A DNA stretch of 64,000 nucleotides from G965279355 sp965279355 (GTDB taxonomy: Bacteria; Pseudomonadota; Alphaproteobacteria; CACIAM-22H2), in the NCBI GenBank assembly GCA_965279355.1, contig OZ257155.1, positions 2,914,001 to 2,978,000 on the forward strand. The letters are read 5' to 3'. Of the stretch, positions 24,171-32,412 are shown in pieces. Made by a program: the position numbers and the translations under genes. The notes beneath the pieces are model-generated. The model saw only the letters and a list, made by a program, of their open reading frames with translations, made no database searches and was not told where the DNA came from. The stretch's first letter is position 1; every line of letters starts with the position of its first letter.

Positions 24171-24968
24171 CTATTTCGCCTCGCCGCTCTTGGCTTCCCC
24201 AATGGGCGGCGTGTCGGTCATGCCGGCCAGCACTTCGGCAACATGCCGCACCTTGGTCGGGCGCGCGCCGCGCTCGTTATGCATGCGCTTGAGCTTGCCC
24301 GCCATGTTGAGCAGGCAGCCCATGTCGCCGGCCAGCAGTGTGTCGGCGCCGGTTGCCAGGATATCGTTTGCCTTGGTCTCGACCATCTGGTCGGAGATCT
24401 CGGGATACTTGACGCAGAACGTGCCGCCGAAACCGCAGCACACTTCCGCGCCGGGCAGTTCCGTGAGTTTCAACCCGGCAACCGTGCCCAGCATCGCGCG
24501 CGGCTGATGCTTCACACCGAGCTCGCGCAGGCCCGAGCACGAATCATGATAGGTGACGGCGCCGTCATATTTAGCGTCGACCCGTTCCATGCCGCGCACG
24601 TCGTAGAGAAACGCGACCAGTTCCCACGTCCTGGCGCCAAGACGGCGCGCGCGCGGACCCCAGTCCGGATCTTTGGCCAGCAGCTGCGCGTAATGCTCGC
24701 GGATCATGCCGCCGCAGGAGCCGGACGGCACCACGACATAGTCGAACCGCTCGAACAGCATCACCGTGCGCCGCGCCAGCTCGGTTGCGTCTTCGGTGTC
24801 GCCGGAATTATAGGCGGGCTGGCCGCAGCAGGTCTGCAGGCTCGGCACCTCGACCGTGCAGCCGGCCTCTTCCAGCAGCTTCACCGCCGCGAACCCGACG
24901 CTGGGCCGATAGAGATCGACAAGGCAGGTGACGAACAGCCCGACCCTGGGTTTCGCGGTTTCGCTCAC
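24171..24968 (-). CDS. lutA: LutA family (Fe-S)-binding protein
   Basis: About 265 residues with two CCG domains: LQTCCGQPAYNSGD in the first and AEVCCGFGGTFCVKYPE in the second. These cysteine motifs resemble those of heterodisulfide reductase and glycolate oxidase subunit GlpC/GlcF and bind an iron-sulfur cluster. It is the first gene of lutABC. I chose GTG at 24968 (before SETAKPRVGLF) because GGGA lies nine bases upstream. A TTG at 24983 is possible. No permease or regulator of lactate use is adjacent. Confidence 0.93.
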   Translation of the reverse strand: MSETAKPRVGLFVTCLVDLYRPSVGFAAVKLLEEAGCTVEVPSLQTCCGQPAYNSGDTEDATELARRTVMLFERFDYVVVPSGSCGGMIREHYAQLLAKDPDWGPRARRLGARTWELVAFLYDVRGMERVDAKYDGAVTYHDSCSGLRELGVKHQPRAMLGTVAGLKLTELPGAEVCCGFGGTFCVKYPEISDQMVETKANDILATGADTLLAGDMGCLLNMAGKLKRMHNERGARPTKVRHVAEVLAGMTDTPPIGEAKSGEAK

Positions 24969-25146
24969 GCGTTGATTTCCCAAAAGAAATGGACCGCCAC
25001 AATGGGGCCGCCCGGTCGGTCTGGCAAGTGGCGGGTGGATGGGTCAGAGCCGTCGTCATGCGACGAAATCGGCAGTCGTCAAAGCGCCGGAAATCCCTTA
25101 TAGGCGGGGGATATCACAAGAGCGCCACTCAGGATCGCCGAGCCCC

Positions 25147-25686
25147 GTGCCCGAGATAAAACACAACAAGCTGGCACGCCTTCACGACTACTGGCTCAGC
25201 AGGAAAATAGAAAACCGGCGCTGGCCCCGGCTTGTCGATATCGATCCGGTCGAGATCCGCTACTGCCTCGGCTTCGTGGCCCTGGCGGATATCGAGGAGC
25301 CCTTCCGCGTCCGCTACCGCCTGGTCGGCACCAAGCTCGATGCGCTCTACGGCGCCGACCTGACCGGTCGTTATATCGATCAGCTTTACACGCCGCTGTT
25401 CCGTAAACGCGTGCTGGCCGTCTACCAGAAGGTCGTCGACAGCGGCGAGCCGCTCTATGACGCGCCGTATTTCGGATTCTTCCGGTTCAAGCTCGGCTAT
25501 CACCGGCTGCTGCTGCCGCTCTCGACGACCGGCGAGCGGGTCGATGTCGTGATGGCCGGAATCTATCCGACCGACACCGAGATCGAGACCGCCGCCGACT
25601 GGCGCTCCGTCCGCGAGGTTCGGGAATGGCTGGTCGAGGAGGAAATGTCGCCCTTCCTCTGGGGCCGCAAGGCCAACGACGGTTAA
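25147..25686 (+). CDS. PAS-domain protein (PF07310-like)
   Basis: A 179-residue soluble protein made almost wholly of one PAS-like domain. LHDYWLSRKIENRRWPRLVD at the start and FRVRYRLVGTKLDALYGADLTGRYI in the middle match the PAS family common in Alphaproteobacteria, often with no other domain. It probably senses a ligand, but no partner is encoded next to it. The only plausible start is GTG at 25147, with AGGA ten bases upstream. It is divergent from lutA. Confidence 0.8.
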   Translation: MPEIKHNKLARLHDYWLSRKIENRRWPRLVDIDPVEIRYCLGFVALADIEEPFRVRYRLVGTKLDALYGADLTGRYIDQLYTPLFRKRVLAVYQKVVDSGEPLYDAPYFGFFRFKLGYHRLLLPLSTTGERVDVVMAGIYPTDTEIETAADWRSVREVREWLVEEEMSPFLWGRKANDG

Positions 25687-25791
25687 GAGTCGTTCCCCTT
25701 CCGCCACATTACACAGAGTTAACAATCCGCCGCGCAGGAGTCCGCCTTAGTCCCCGTGTATTCATCCGAGGGGTCATTAACGGAGGTTCTT

Positions 25792-26313
25792 ATGCGGAAA
25801 TTTGCTCTTTCAACACTCATGGTTGCCGGTCTCGCCACGGCAGGCTGCTCACTCACGCCAGAAGCGTTCGCCCAGGCGCCGACACCGCCGGCCGCGGCGG
25901 ATCAGCACGGCCGGGGCAGTCATCATATGGGCGCGCCGCGCCAGATGAGCGACCGCATCGATGCGCGGCTGGCTTACGTCAAGACGGCCCTGAAAATCAC
26001 GCCGGCCCAGGAGGGTCAGTGGAACACGGTCGCCGAAGTTGTCCGTCAACAGGTCAAGGCGATGGATGCCGAACGCACCGCGGCGCACGCAGCGCGCGCC
26101 ACCGCCACGCCGGTCTCGGCCATTGAGCGCCTGCAGCAGCACGAGAAGATGATGTCGACCATGTCGACACGCCTGAATGCGGTGATCACCGCGGCACAGC
26201 CGCTCTACACCACATTCACCGACGAGCAGAAGAAAACCGCTGACGAGATGCTGAGCCGCGGTCGCGGCATGCGCGGCGGCGGCATGGGCGGCCATCACGG
26301 CCGCTGGCACTGA
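25792..26313 (+). CDS. Spy/CpxP-like LTXXQ-family lipoprotein
   Basis: A 173-residue exported protein. The signal has a lipobox-like VAGLATAGC. The mature part is helical and rich in His, Met and Gln: LKITPAQEGQWNTVAEVVRQQV is the first LTxxQ-type motif and YTTFTDEQKKTADEML the second. The tail GGGMGGHHGRWH may bind metal. Spy/CpxP proteins are periplasmic chaperones or stress sensors. CGGAGG before the ATG at 25792 fixes the start. A strong terminator follows. Confidence 0.88.
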   Translation: MRKFALSTLMVAGLATAGCSLTPEAFAQAPTPPAAADQHGRGSHHMGAPRQMSDRIDARLAYVKTALKITPAQEGQWNTVAEVVRQQVKAMDAERTAAHAARATATPVSAIERLQQHEKMMSTMSTRLNAVITAAQPLYTTFTDEQKKTADEMLSRGRGMRGGGMGGHHGRWH

Positions 26314-26344
26314 TCTGAATTGAGAGATCCCTAGACTGAAACTG

Positions 26345-26378
26345 ACCCTCGTCTCTTCGGAGACGAGGGTTTTTCTTT
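26345..26378 (+). terminator. Rho-independent terminator after the Spy-like gene
   Basis: A perfect 11-bp stem (ACCCTCGTCTC with GAGACGAGGGT) closed by the stable loop TTCG is followed by TTTTCTTT. It is a textbook intrinsic terminator 30 bases after the stop. Confidence 0.93.
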
Positions 26379-26412
26379 CGTGAGTCCGGGGCGCCTCGTC
26401 GCCTTCCCCACT

Positions 26413-26526
26413 CTGTCATCCCAGCGAAAGCTGGGACCCAGCCGTTGGGTGGTTGCCACGTGGACGTTCCGTCGCGACTGCGTAGAGATTGCACCACCTG
26501 GGTCCCAGCTTTCGCTGGGATGACAG
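26413..26526. repeat. Dispersed palindromic repeat, family B copy 1
   Basis: Perfect 29-bp inverted arms (26413-26441 and 26498-26526, outer end CTGTCATCCCAGCGAAAGCT) flank a 56-base spacer. It lies between convergent genes. Its reverse complement matches the copies at 51742 and 54400 both in the arms and in the spacer (CCACCCAACGGCTGGG). Confidence 0.9.
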
Positions 26527-26566
26527 TTGGGGTGCGGGTTGAAGTGCCGTTGCGATCGGATAGTGG

Positions 26567-27019
26567 CTAGGAACCGAACCCGCCAATTCCCGTAACAATG
26601 CCGGTGAGCGTGTCGTTACCCGACATGCCGGTGATACCGGCGAGATCAGCGGCATCAACCGTAAACGTGCTACTCAGCGTCGCACTCGACAGATCGATCG
26701 AAGTTCCGCCGCCAACCGCAAGGTCAGACGTCGTGACCGGAGCAGAGTCGTTCGCGGAGCCATTCACACCGGAAATTTTATCCGTATCGATGACCGCGTT
26801 CGCCAGAACCCCCTGCGTGCCACCAGAAAGCGATGGCGCCGCGGCAGCAACGCCAGCAGCGAGATTGCTCACCTGAATATTTCCGGAAGCGGCGGCGGCA
26901 ATCGCGACATTCGGCTGCAGCGGATTGATTGCGGGGGCGACGGACTCTAGTTCCGGGGCAGCAACAAAGCTGCTCGCCTTAACCGCACCATCCCCGCCGA
27001 GCTCGTCGCTGATTGCCAT
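26567..27019 (-). CDS. Low-complexity Ala/Gly/Ser/Thr-rich protein, unknown
   Basis: A 150-residue acidic protein with no cysteine and almost no aromatic or basic residues, built from short runs such as AAAASGN, VNGSAND and GGGTSIDLSS. It has no Sec signal peptide. The C-terminus ending in GNDTLTGIVTGIGGFGS contains one GNDTL-like turn reminiscent of RTX or type I-secreted proteins. Base composition is less GC-rich than that of its neighbours. GGGGGT just before the ATG supports translation. It could be a secreted surface protein, but no type I secretion gene is adjacent. Confidence 0.5.
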   Translation of the reverse strand: MAISDELGGDGAVKASSFVAAPELESVAPAINPLQPNVAIAAAASGNIQVSNLAAGVAAAAPSLSGGTQGVLANAVIDTDKISGVNGSANDSAPVTTSDLAVGGGTSIDLSSATLSSTFTVDAADLAGITGMSGNDTLTGIVTGIGGFGS

Positions 27020-27091
27020 TGGACCCCCGATTGCCGAAGCACAAGTTTAGCAATCGGCGGTTGTTAAGGGAAGCGGGGTTTTCCCTATTGG

Positions 27092-28363
27092 TTAATTCGT
27101 CGCCAGCCGCCGGGCCGCGACATCGCGTGGCAGCAGCAGCCAGTAGCGGCCGCTTGAGCGCATGCGCCCGGCCCGCTCCGCCGCATCGGCGCCGGAGCCC
27201 CAGAAGACGTCGCCGCGCACTGGCCCGGTGATGGCGCCGCCGGTGTCCTGCGCCACCATCAGGCGGCGCACGCGCTGTTGTTTGTCGAGCGGGTCTTCGG
27301 CGTCGAGCCAGAGCGGGAGACCCATCGCCAGATGATTGCGATCGACGGCGAGGCTGCGGCCCGGCGTCAGCGGCACGCCTTCCGATCCCGGCGGGCCATC
27401 GTTCGCATTCACCGGCGCCGGCAGCGGACGGAAGAACACGAAGGACGCATTTTTGTTCATGACATCGCGCGCCTCACCGGGATTGGCGGCGAGCCAGGTG
27501 CGGATGCTGGGCATCGACACGTCTTCCCGTGCCAGCGCGCCGCGCGCGATCAGCTCCCGGCCGATCGCGAGATACGGACGCCCGTTCGCCGCGGCATAAC
27601 CGACGCGCATCAGACTTCCATCGTCGAGCACGACGCGGCCCGAACCCTGGATATGGAGGAAGAACGCATCCACCGCGTCGTCGACCCACACCAACTCAAG
27701 AGCGCCGCCACCGTCGCGCGCGATCCCCGATAGCGCGCCCGCTTCGATTTCGGCACGACCGGGATAGGGACGCAGCGCGCCCTGCTGCACGCGCCCGGCG
27801 ATGCGCTGTCCTTTCCATTCCTCGCGGAACAGGCTGAGCTCGACCGTCACCAGATCGGCCGGTCTCCCATAGAGAGGAACGACAAAACGTCCCTTGCGGG
27901 TGCGCGAGCCACGCAGTTCCGGCTCGTAATAGCCGGTGAACAATCCATTGGGCTCGCCGTTGTTGGCGGCACTGAAGGGAACGAACCAGGTTTCGAAGAA
28001 GCTGCGCGCGGCCGTATCGTTGCCGTCCGCAACGCCGGAGAGTGCCGCGCACGGTGCGCGCCAGTCGGCGGCACGGCCCGCAACATTGAGGTCCGCCTCA
28101 GGGGCAAGCCGCGCGAGACGGCCGCAGGTGCGGCGCAGCGCCACCAAGGTTTCAGCCTGACGGTCGACGGACCATCCCGGCAGGTCGGTGTAGCGGGCGG
28201 GAGAAAGGGTGAGCCTGTCCGGCGCCTTTTCAGGCGCGGCGCAGGATGCGAGCGTCAGCGCAAGAAGGACGCCCGCGAGAACACGCTCAATGCGATTCAG
28301 AGGTCTGAACCAGCGCCCAGTTGGGATCGGACGAGCGAAGCGCGCGCGCAAAGGTCCAGACAT
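27092..28363 (-). CDS. mltA: Membrane-bound lytic murein transglycosylase A
   Basis: About 423 residues. A lipoprotein-type segment (LAGVLLALTLASC) anchors it to the outer membrane. The MltA domain has LFTGYYEPELRGSRTRKGRFVVPLYGRP, and the C-terminal 3D domain has AQDTGGAITGPVRGDVFWGSG with the conserved aspartates. It cleaves peptidoglycan glycan strands. The start is unclear: ATG at 28363 gives a long N-region and overlaps the timA end by 77 bases, and no better start codon lies nearer the signal. The smr/mltA/timA/secB grouping is conserved near alphaproteobacterial origins. Confidence 0.92.
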   Translation of the reverse strand: MSGPLRARFARPIPTGRWFRPLNRIERVLAGVLLALTLASCAAPEKAPDRLTLSPARYTDLPGWSVDRQAETLVALRRTCGRLARLAPEADLNVAGRAADWRAPCAALSGVADGNDTAARSFFETWFVPFSAANNGEPNGLFTGYYEPELRGSRTRKGRFVVPLYGRPADLVTVELSLFREEWKGQRIAGRVQQGALRPYPGRAEIEAGALSGIARDGGGALELVWVDDAVDAFFLHIQGSGRVVLDDGSLMRVGYAAANGRPYLAIGRELIARGALAREDVSMPSIRTWLAANPGEARDVMNKNASFVFFRPLPAPVNANDGPPGSEGVPLTPGRSLAVDRNHLAMGLPLWLDAEDPLDKQQRVRRLMVAQDTGGAITGPVRGDVFWGSGADAAERAGRMRSSGRYWLLLPRDVAARRLATN

Positions 28364-28973
28364 CGGTGATTTTCGCAACGTGGTTGGAATCGCCATCAAC
28401 GACTTCGCCGGCGGCGTTGCGGGTGACGTTCACCTGTTCCGTCACGAACTTCACCGTGACGAAAACCGACTTCCCGTCGATGCGGGCCTCGATGATATCC
28501 GCCGACTTGATGCCGATGATCGTGGTTTCGAGCGTCTGCTTGGCATCCTGCCGGCCCTTGATGGCTGCGGCGAAGTTCTCATAGACGTCGTCGGCCAGCA
28601 GCGGACGCAGCGACGCCGTGTCGCCCTGGGCAAACGCGGTGACGATCATCTCGAAGGCCTGACGGGCGCCGCCGACAAAACCGGCCGGGTCGAAGGACGG
28701 ATCGGACTGCTTGATGCGGTTAAGCGTCTGCTCGAGCGGCGAGCCCGGCTCGACGTTCAGCTCGCGGGGGATGGCGACGTCGATGGGGGCCGGGCGGTCG
28801 CTGGCATCGACCGGGCGCGGACCGCTCAGCGGGCCACGGGTCGGCAGCTTCGGTGTCCAGCGTTCGCTGTTTTCATTGCCGGTCCGACGGCCGAGAACGC
28901 TGCGCAGCCGCAGGATCAGGAACCCTGCCACCAGCGCGAAGAAGACAATGTCCAGAAAGGCCAGATCGCCCAC
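28287..28973 (-). CDS. Tim44/TimA family protein
   Basis: A 228-residue protein with one N-terminal membrane helix (LDIVFFALVAGFLILRLR), a proline-rich linker, and a C-terminal Tim44-like domain (about residues 85-228; GARQAFEMIVTAFAQGDTASLRPLL and VFVTVKFVTEQ). Bacterial relatives of mitochondrial Tim44 are found in Alphaproteobacteria, typically next to secB. The start is GTG at 28973. Its 3' end overlaps mltA. It is divergent from the phosphatase gene that precedes secB. Confidence 0.92.
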   Translation of the reverse strand: MGDLAFLDIVFFALVAGFLILRLRSVLGRRTGNENSERWTPKLPTRGPLSGPRPVDASDRPAPIDVAIPRELNVEPGSPLEQTLNRIKQSDPSFDPAGFVGGARQAFEMIVTAFAQGDTASLRPLLADDVYENFAAAIKGRQDAKQTLETTIIGIKSADIIEARIDGKSVFVTVKFVTEQVNVTRNAAGEVVDGDSNHVAKITDVWTFARALRSSDPNWALVQTSESH

Positions 28974-29127
28974 GGTAATTCTGCTCGCTTTTTCAATCGT
29001 TAGGGAACGCTTGCCGCGACCTCAACCCTGCGGCTCTCGACGGAAGGTCATCCTGAAGTCTATATGGGCCCTAGGTCTATCATCTTTCAACGGCCGGGAG
29101 TAGGCCCGGGCACTCTCGGTTTACCGC

Positions 29128-29682
29128 ATGCTGCTGATCCGCCACGGCCAATCCCAGTTCAACGTTATCTTTTCCGTCACCCGCCAGGACCCCGGAATCA
29201 GCGATCCCGAGCTGACCGATGAGGGCCGGCAGCAGATCGCCGAGACGGCGGCCGTGCTGCGGCGGATGCGCGACCAGGGCGAGGCCGATATCCGCCGCCT
29301 GATCACGAGCCCCTATATCCGCGCCCTGCAGACTACCGCCATCATCGCCGAGGCGCTGGAGGTTCCGGTCACCGTCGAGGCGCTGTGCCGCGAGCGGGCC
29401 GCCTTCACTTGCGATATCGGCACGCCGCCGCACAGCCTGCGGCAGCGCTTTCCGAACTTCAGCTTCGATCATCTGGACGACCCGTGGTGGCACGATCTGG
29501 TGACCCGGGGCGTGGCGGAAAGCGAAGAGGCGGTGGACGAACGCAGCGCCGCCTTCCGCAACGCGATGGCGCAGGAAGCTGATTTTCCTCACCTTGGGGT
29601 GATCACCCATTGGGGCTTTATCAAAAGCCTTACCGGGGTGCGGGCAGCCAATGGCGAAATCGTGAAGCTTCCGCCCGCGTAA
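29128..29682 (+). CDS. Histidine phosphatase family protein
   Basis: A 184-residue protein of the phosphoglycerate-mutase-like superfamily. The catalytic RHG motif is at residues 5-7 (LLIRHGQS). SPYIRALQTTAIIAEAL carries the second conserved arginine region and VITHWGF the C-terminal catalytic histidine. The substrate cannot be told. It sits between timA and secB and is transcribed with secB, 75 bases apart. Confidence 0.9.
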   Translation: MLLIRHGQSQFNVIFSVTRQDPGISDPELTDEGRQQIAETAAVLRRMRDQGEADIRRLITSPYIRALQTTAIIAEALEVPVTVEALCRERAAFTCDIGTPPHSLRQRFPNFSFDHLDDPWWHDLVTRGVAESEEAVDERSAAFRNAMAQEADFPHLGVITHWGFIKSLTGVRAANGEIVKLPPA

Positions 29683-29757
29683 AGGCCGGCCTGCGTTGCG
29701 GCGCCGCCGCATCCGTGTTACCGACGCCCCTCAATCGAGAAGAGACGGAGATTGATC

Positions 29758-30243
29758 ATGTCCGAGGCCGCATCAGGCGCCGCCGCCCCTGCAGAGCAGC
29801 AGGGCGTTTCCTATCAGATTACGGCGCAATACATCAAAGACCTGTCGTTCGAAAATCCGCGCGCGCCGCAGATTTTTGCGCAGTCGTCGAACAGCCCCCA
29901 GGTGCAGGTCTCCGTTGCCGTCTCCGCGCAGCAGTCCGGCGAAGGCGCCTTCGAGGTCGTGCTGGATCTCAAGACCGAAGCCAAGGTCAACGACGGCCCG
30001 ATGTTCATGGTCGAGCTGTCCTATGCCGGCGTGGTGGCAGTGACCGGCAACGTGCCGCCCGAGCATCTCGGGCCGCTGCTGATGATCGAGGTGCCGCGCC
30101 TGCTGTTCCCGTTCGCGCGCTCCATCATGTCGAACGCGGCGCGCGACGGCGGCTTCCCCGCCCTCATGCTCTCCCCGGTCGATTTCATCGAACTCTACCG
30201 CCAGCGCCTGCAGGCGGCGGAACAGCAGCAGAAGCCGCAGTAG
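29758..30243 (+). CDS. secB: Protein-export chaperone SecB
   Basis: A 161-residue export chaperone that holds preproteins unfolded and hands them to SecA. ITAQYIKDLSFENPRAPQIF at the start is the SecB signature. VTGNVPPEHLGPLLMIEVPRLLFPFAR and DGGFPALMLSPVDF follow. ACGGAG lies eight bases before the ATG at 29758. It converges on dnaQ with a family A repeat between them. SecB next to timA and dnaQ is standard in Alphaproteobacteria. Confidence 0.97.
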   Translation: MSEAASGAAAPAEQQGVSYQITAQYIKDLSFENPRAPQIFAQSSNSPQVQVSVAVSAQQSGEGAFEVVLDLKTEAKVNDGPMFMVELSYAGVVAVTGNVPPEHLGPLLMIEVPRLLFPFARSIMSNAARDGGFPALMLSPVDFIELYRQRLQAAEQQQKPQ

Positions 30244-30261
30244 CCGCGCTCAATCCCTACT

Positions 30262-30344
30262 CCATCACCCCCGACTTGATCGGGGGTCCATCGTGCCAGC
30301 TGAACCATGGACCCCGGCTCGCGCTTCGCTTGGCCGGGGTGACG
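30262..30344. repeat. Dispersed palindromic repeat, family A copy 2
   Basis: It lies between the convergent secB and dnaQ genes. Each half is itself a hairpin (CCCCCGACTTGATCGGGGG at the left; CCCCGGCTCGCGCTTCGCTT at the right). Its sequence is nearly the reverse complement of the copy at 58952-59032 along the whole length. Confidence 0.88.
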
Positions 30345-30367
30345 CGACATTATTCTCTAGGGGCGCG

Positions 30368-31063
30368 TCAATTCGTCCAGATCGGGTTCTTCAGCTTCGC
30401 GAGCAGCGCCGTGTGCGCCGTCAGCTCTTCTTCCAGCGCCGCGTGCGGGCGCGCCGGGCGGGCGGGGCGCTGGCGCACCAGGATGGTCTGTGCGGCAGCG
30501 GCACCGGCGCCGGTCTGGTGGCCGGTGTCGTCGAAGCCGACCAGTGACGCCTGCCGTCCGCCGATCAGCTCAAGATAGACTTCGCAGAGCAGCTCTGAAT
30601 CCAGCAGCGCGCCGTGCAGCGTGCGGTTCGAGTTGTCGATGCTGAAGCGCTGGCACAGCGCATCGAGCGAGGCCGGCGCGCCGGGAAATTTCCGCCGCGC
30701 CATCTGCACGGTGTCGATGGCGCGGGTCATCGCGATCGGCGGGAAGCCCAGCAGCTTCAGCTCGGCATTGAGAAAGCCGATATCGAACTCGGCGTTGTGG
30801 ATGATCAGGCGCGCATCGCCCAGGAATTCCAGCAGTTCGGACACGATTTCCGAAAACAGCGGCTTGCCGATGAGATCGGCCGTCTTGATGCCGTGCACCG
30901 CCTGCGCTTCGGCTTCGACCTCGCGCTCGGGATTGATGTGGTGATGAAACTTGCGCCCGGTCGGGAGGTGATTTTCCAGCTCGAGCGCGCCGATCTCGAT
31001 GATCCGGTGACCGGCTTTGGGATCGAGGCCGGTCGTCTCGGTATCAAGAACGACTTCGCGCAT
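30368..31063 (-). CDS. dnaQ: DNA polymerase III epsilon subunit
   Basis: A 231-residue 3'-5' proofreading exonuclease. ExoI is VVLDTETTG (D7, E9), ExoII is LIIHNAEFDIGFLN, and ExoIII is HGALLDSELL with the conserved H and D. A Pro/Ala/Arg-rich C-terminal tail would bind the alpha subunit. It normally follows coaE; here coaE is 3.9 kb away and a B12-uptake cassette lies between. The preceding gene stops only 11 bases upstream, so dnaQ may be read from the cassette. Confidence 0.96.
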   Translation of the reverse strand: MREVVLDTETTGLDPKAGHRIIEIGALELENHLPTGRKFHHHINPEREVEAEAQAVHGIKTADLIGKPLFSEIVSELLEFLGDARLIIHNAEFDIGFLNAELKLLGFPPIAMTRAIDTVQMARRKFPGAPASLDALCQRFSIDNSNRTLHGALLDSELLCEVYLELIGGRQASLVGFDDTGHQTGAGAAAAQTILVRQRPARPARPHAALEEELTAHTALLAKLKNPIWTN

Positions 31064-31074
31064 TCGGCTATCCC

Positions 31075-31647
31075 TCAGCGAACCACGAGCGGCTGGCTGG
31101 CGGGGGCGACGGCACCCAGAACGGCATGAGCGGCAAGCAGGCCGACAGCCCAGACGGCATTGATCTGCGCAATCTCCGCAACAACCGCCAGACCAAGCTG
31201 GCTTTCATCAAACAGGACGCTGGTCAGCGCGCAGACAAGCTGGAATGACACGAAGGCGGCGGCAAAAGCCGCAGCGAAACGGACAACGGTCGACTGCTCA
31301 CGCAGCGCATCCCGGACCGGCGCAGCCGCCAGCGTGGACACAACCACCGCGACCAGCAGCGCGGCGCCCCAGGCAAACGCGTTGGCCGTCAACGGATAAC
31401 CGGCCACGCCGAAGCCGATGATCTGATTGCCCAGCCACAACAGGGCCACGGACATGACCGCAGCGCGGCGGGGCAATGTCAGGGCAGCCATCGCGGCGAC
31501 CGCCGAGAACGGCGTGGCGCAGGCAAAGACACCGGTTGCGAGCGTCGCGCCCCCGACCAGCGCCACCAGCCACAGCACCCGGATAAGACGAGAGGCAGGC
31601 TCGCGATCATCGCTCGTCACAGCCGAAAAGTCAGGAAGCAGGGTCAT
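31075..31647 (-). CDS. Unknown polytopic membrane protein in the B12 cassette
   Basis: A 190-residue hydrophobic protein with about six predicted membrane helices and short loops. Notable features are a cysteine in the first helix pair (VFACATPFSA, C43) and the segment LLWLGNQIIGFGVAGYPLTA between helices. The size and helix number resemble S-component-like vitamin transporters such as BtuM, but I cannot confirm homology. GGAG seven bases before the ATG at 31647 fixes the start. It is third in the gene order after the cobalamin riboswitch, receptor and tonB, so a role in moving cobalamin across the inner membrane is plausible. Confidence 0.7.
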   Translation of the reverse strand: MTLLPDFSAVTSDDREPASRLIRVLWLVALVGGATLATGVFACATPFSAVAAMAALTLPRRAAVMSVALLWLGNQIIGFGVAGYPLTANAFAWGAALLVAVVVSTLAAAPVRDALREQSTVVRFAAAFAAAFVSFQLVCALTSVLFDESQLGLAVVAEIAQINAVWAVGLLAAHAVLGAVAPASQPLVVR

Positions 31648-31716
31648 CGCGGTCTCCAAATCTGGTCAACAAGGTATTCATCGGTTGCCGTGGTCAAGTC
31701 AACACCGGCCTTGGCG

Positions 31717-32412
31717 TCAGTCGTTATCGAGCCGGAAGGTGATCGGGATCTGAATGCTGAGACGGGACGGTGCGCGGAAGCGCCATTTTTCCACGGCGGT
31801 CATCGCCGCATCGTCGAGTTCCGCATAGCCGCTACTGCGCAGGAGCGACACCACCTCCACCGCGCCATCCGCTCCGACTTCGGCCAGCAGAATCACTTCG
31901 CCTTCAATGCCGCGGCGGCGGGCGGCGGGCGGGTATTTCGGCGGGTCGCGCAGCAGGACAGACCAGCCGGTAGCGCGACCGGCAGGGACGGCGGCCAGTG
32001 AGGTTGACGTTGTCGCCTCTGGCGCCTCTGGCGGCGCTGCAGTTACCGCAGGCGCGGTGGGCGAAGGAGGACTCTCGGCAACGGATGCCGTGTCACCTGT
32101 CGGTTTCGCGGCTTCCGGCGTCGCGATCGCAGCGGCCGGCGCGGGTGCTGGCGCCGGCGCTTGTGCACTCTGTCGCGGCGCCGGTCGGGCAGCCGGCATT
32201 CGTTGCGGCAACGTTGGTTGCGGGGATTGCCTGGCGGCTTGCGGCGGTGTCGCCGCGGCCGGCGGTTGGGGCTGAGGCGGTGATGCCGTTGGCAGCTCGA
32301 TGTTCGCGGGCAGTTCCCACACAACGGGAATAGCGGCGCCTTCCGGCATCTTCGGATCCGCCCAGCCGCCCAGCGTAAGCACCGCCGCCAGTGCGCCCCC
32401 GTGCAGAAGCAC
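31717..32412 (-). CDS. tonB: Energy transducer TonB
   Basis: About 231 residues. A long Pro/Ala/Gln-rich periplasmic spacer (about 35-150) leads to a TonB C-terminal domain: PPKYPPAARRRGIEGEVILLAEVGADG, then YAELDDAAMTAVEKWRFRAP. It passes proton-motive energy from ExbBD to outer-membrane receptors. No ExbB or ExbD gene is nearby. The first canonical in-frame start, GTG at 32412, falls inside the membrane helix, because RWFATGAS just upstream in the same frame looks like its beginning. The true start may be non-canonical, or the sequence has an error. It sits directly after the receptor gene. Confidence 0.85.
   Translation of the reverse strand: MLLHGGALAAVLTLGGWADPKMPEGAAIPVVWELPANIELPTASPPQPQPPAAATPPQAARQSPQPTLPQRMPAARPAPRQSAQAPAPAPAPAAAIATPEAAKPTGDTASVAESPPSPTAPAVTAAPPEAPEATTSTSLAAVPAGRATGWSVLLRDPPKYPPAARRRGIEGEVILLAEVGADGAVEVVSLLRSSGYAELDDAAMTAVEKWRFRAPSRLSIQIPITFRLDND

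Noticed and set aside
26413..26526. Family B repeat as part of a CRISPR array
   Set aside because: It is a single inverted pair with a 56-base spacer, not a series of regularly spaced direct repeats, and no cas gene is present.
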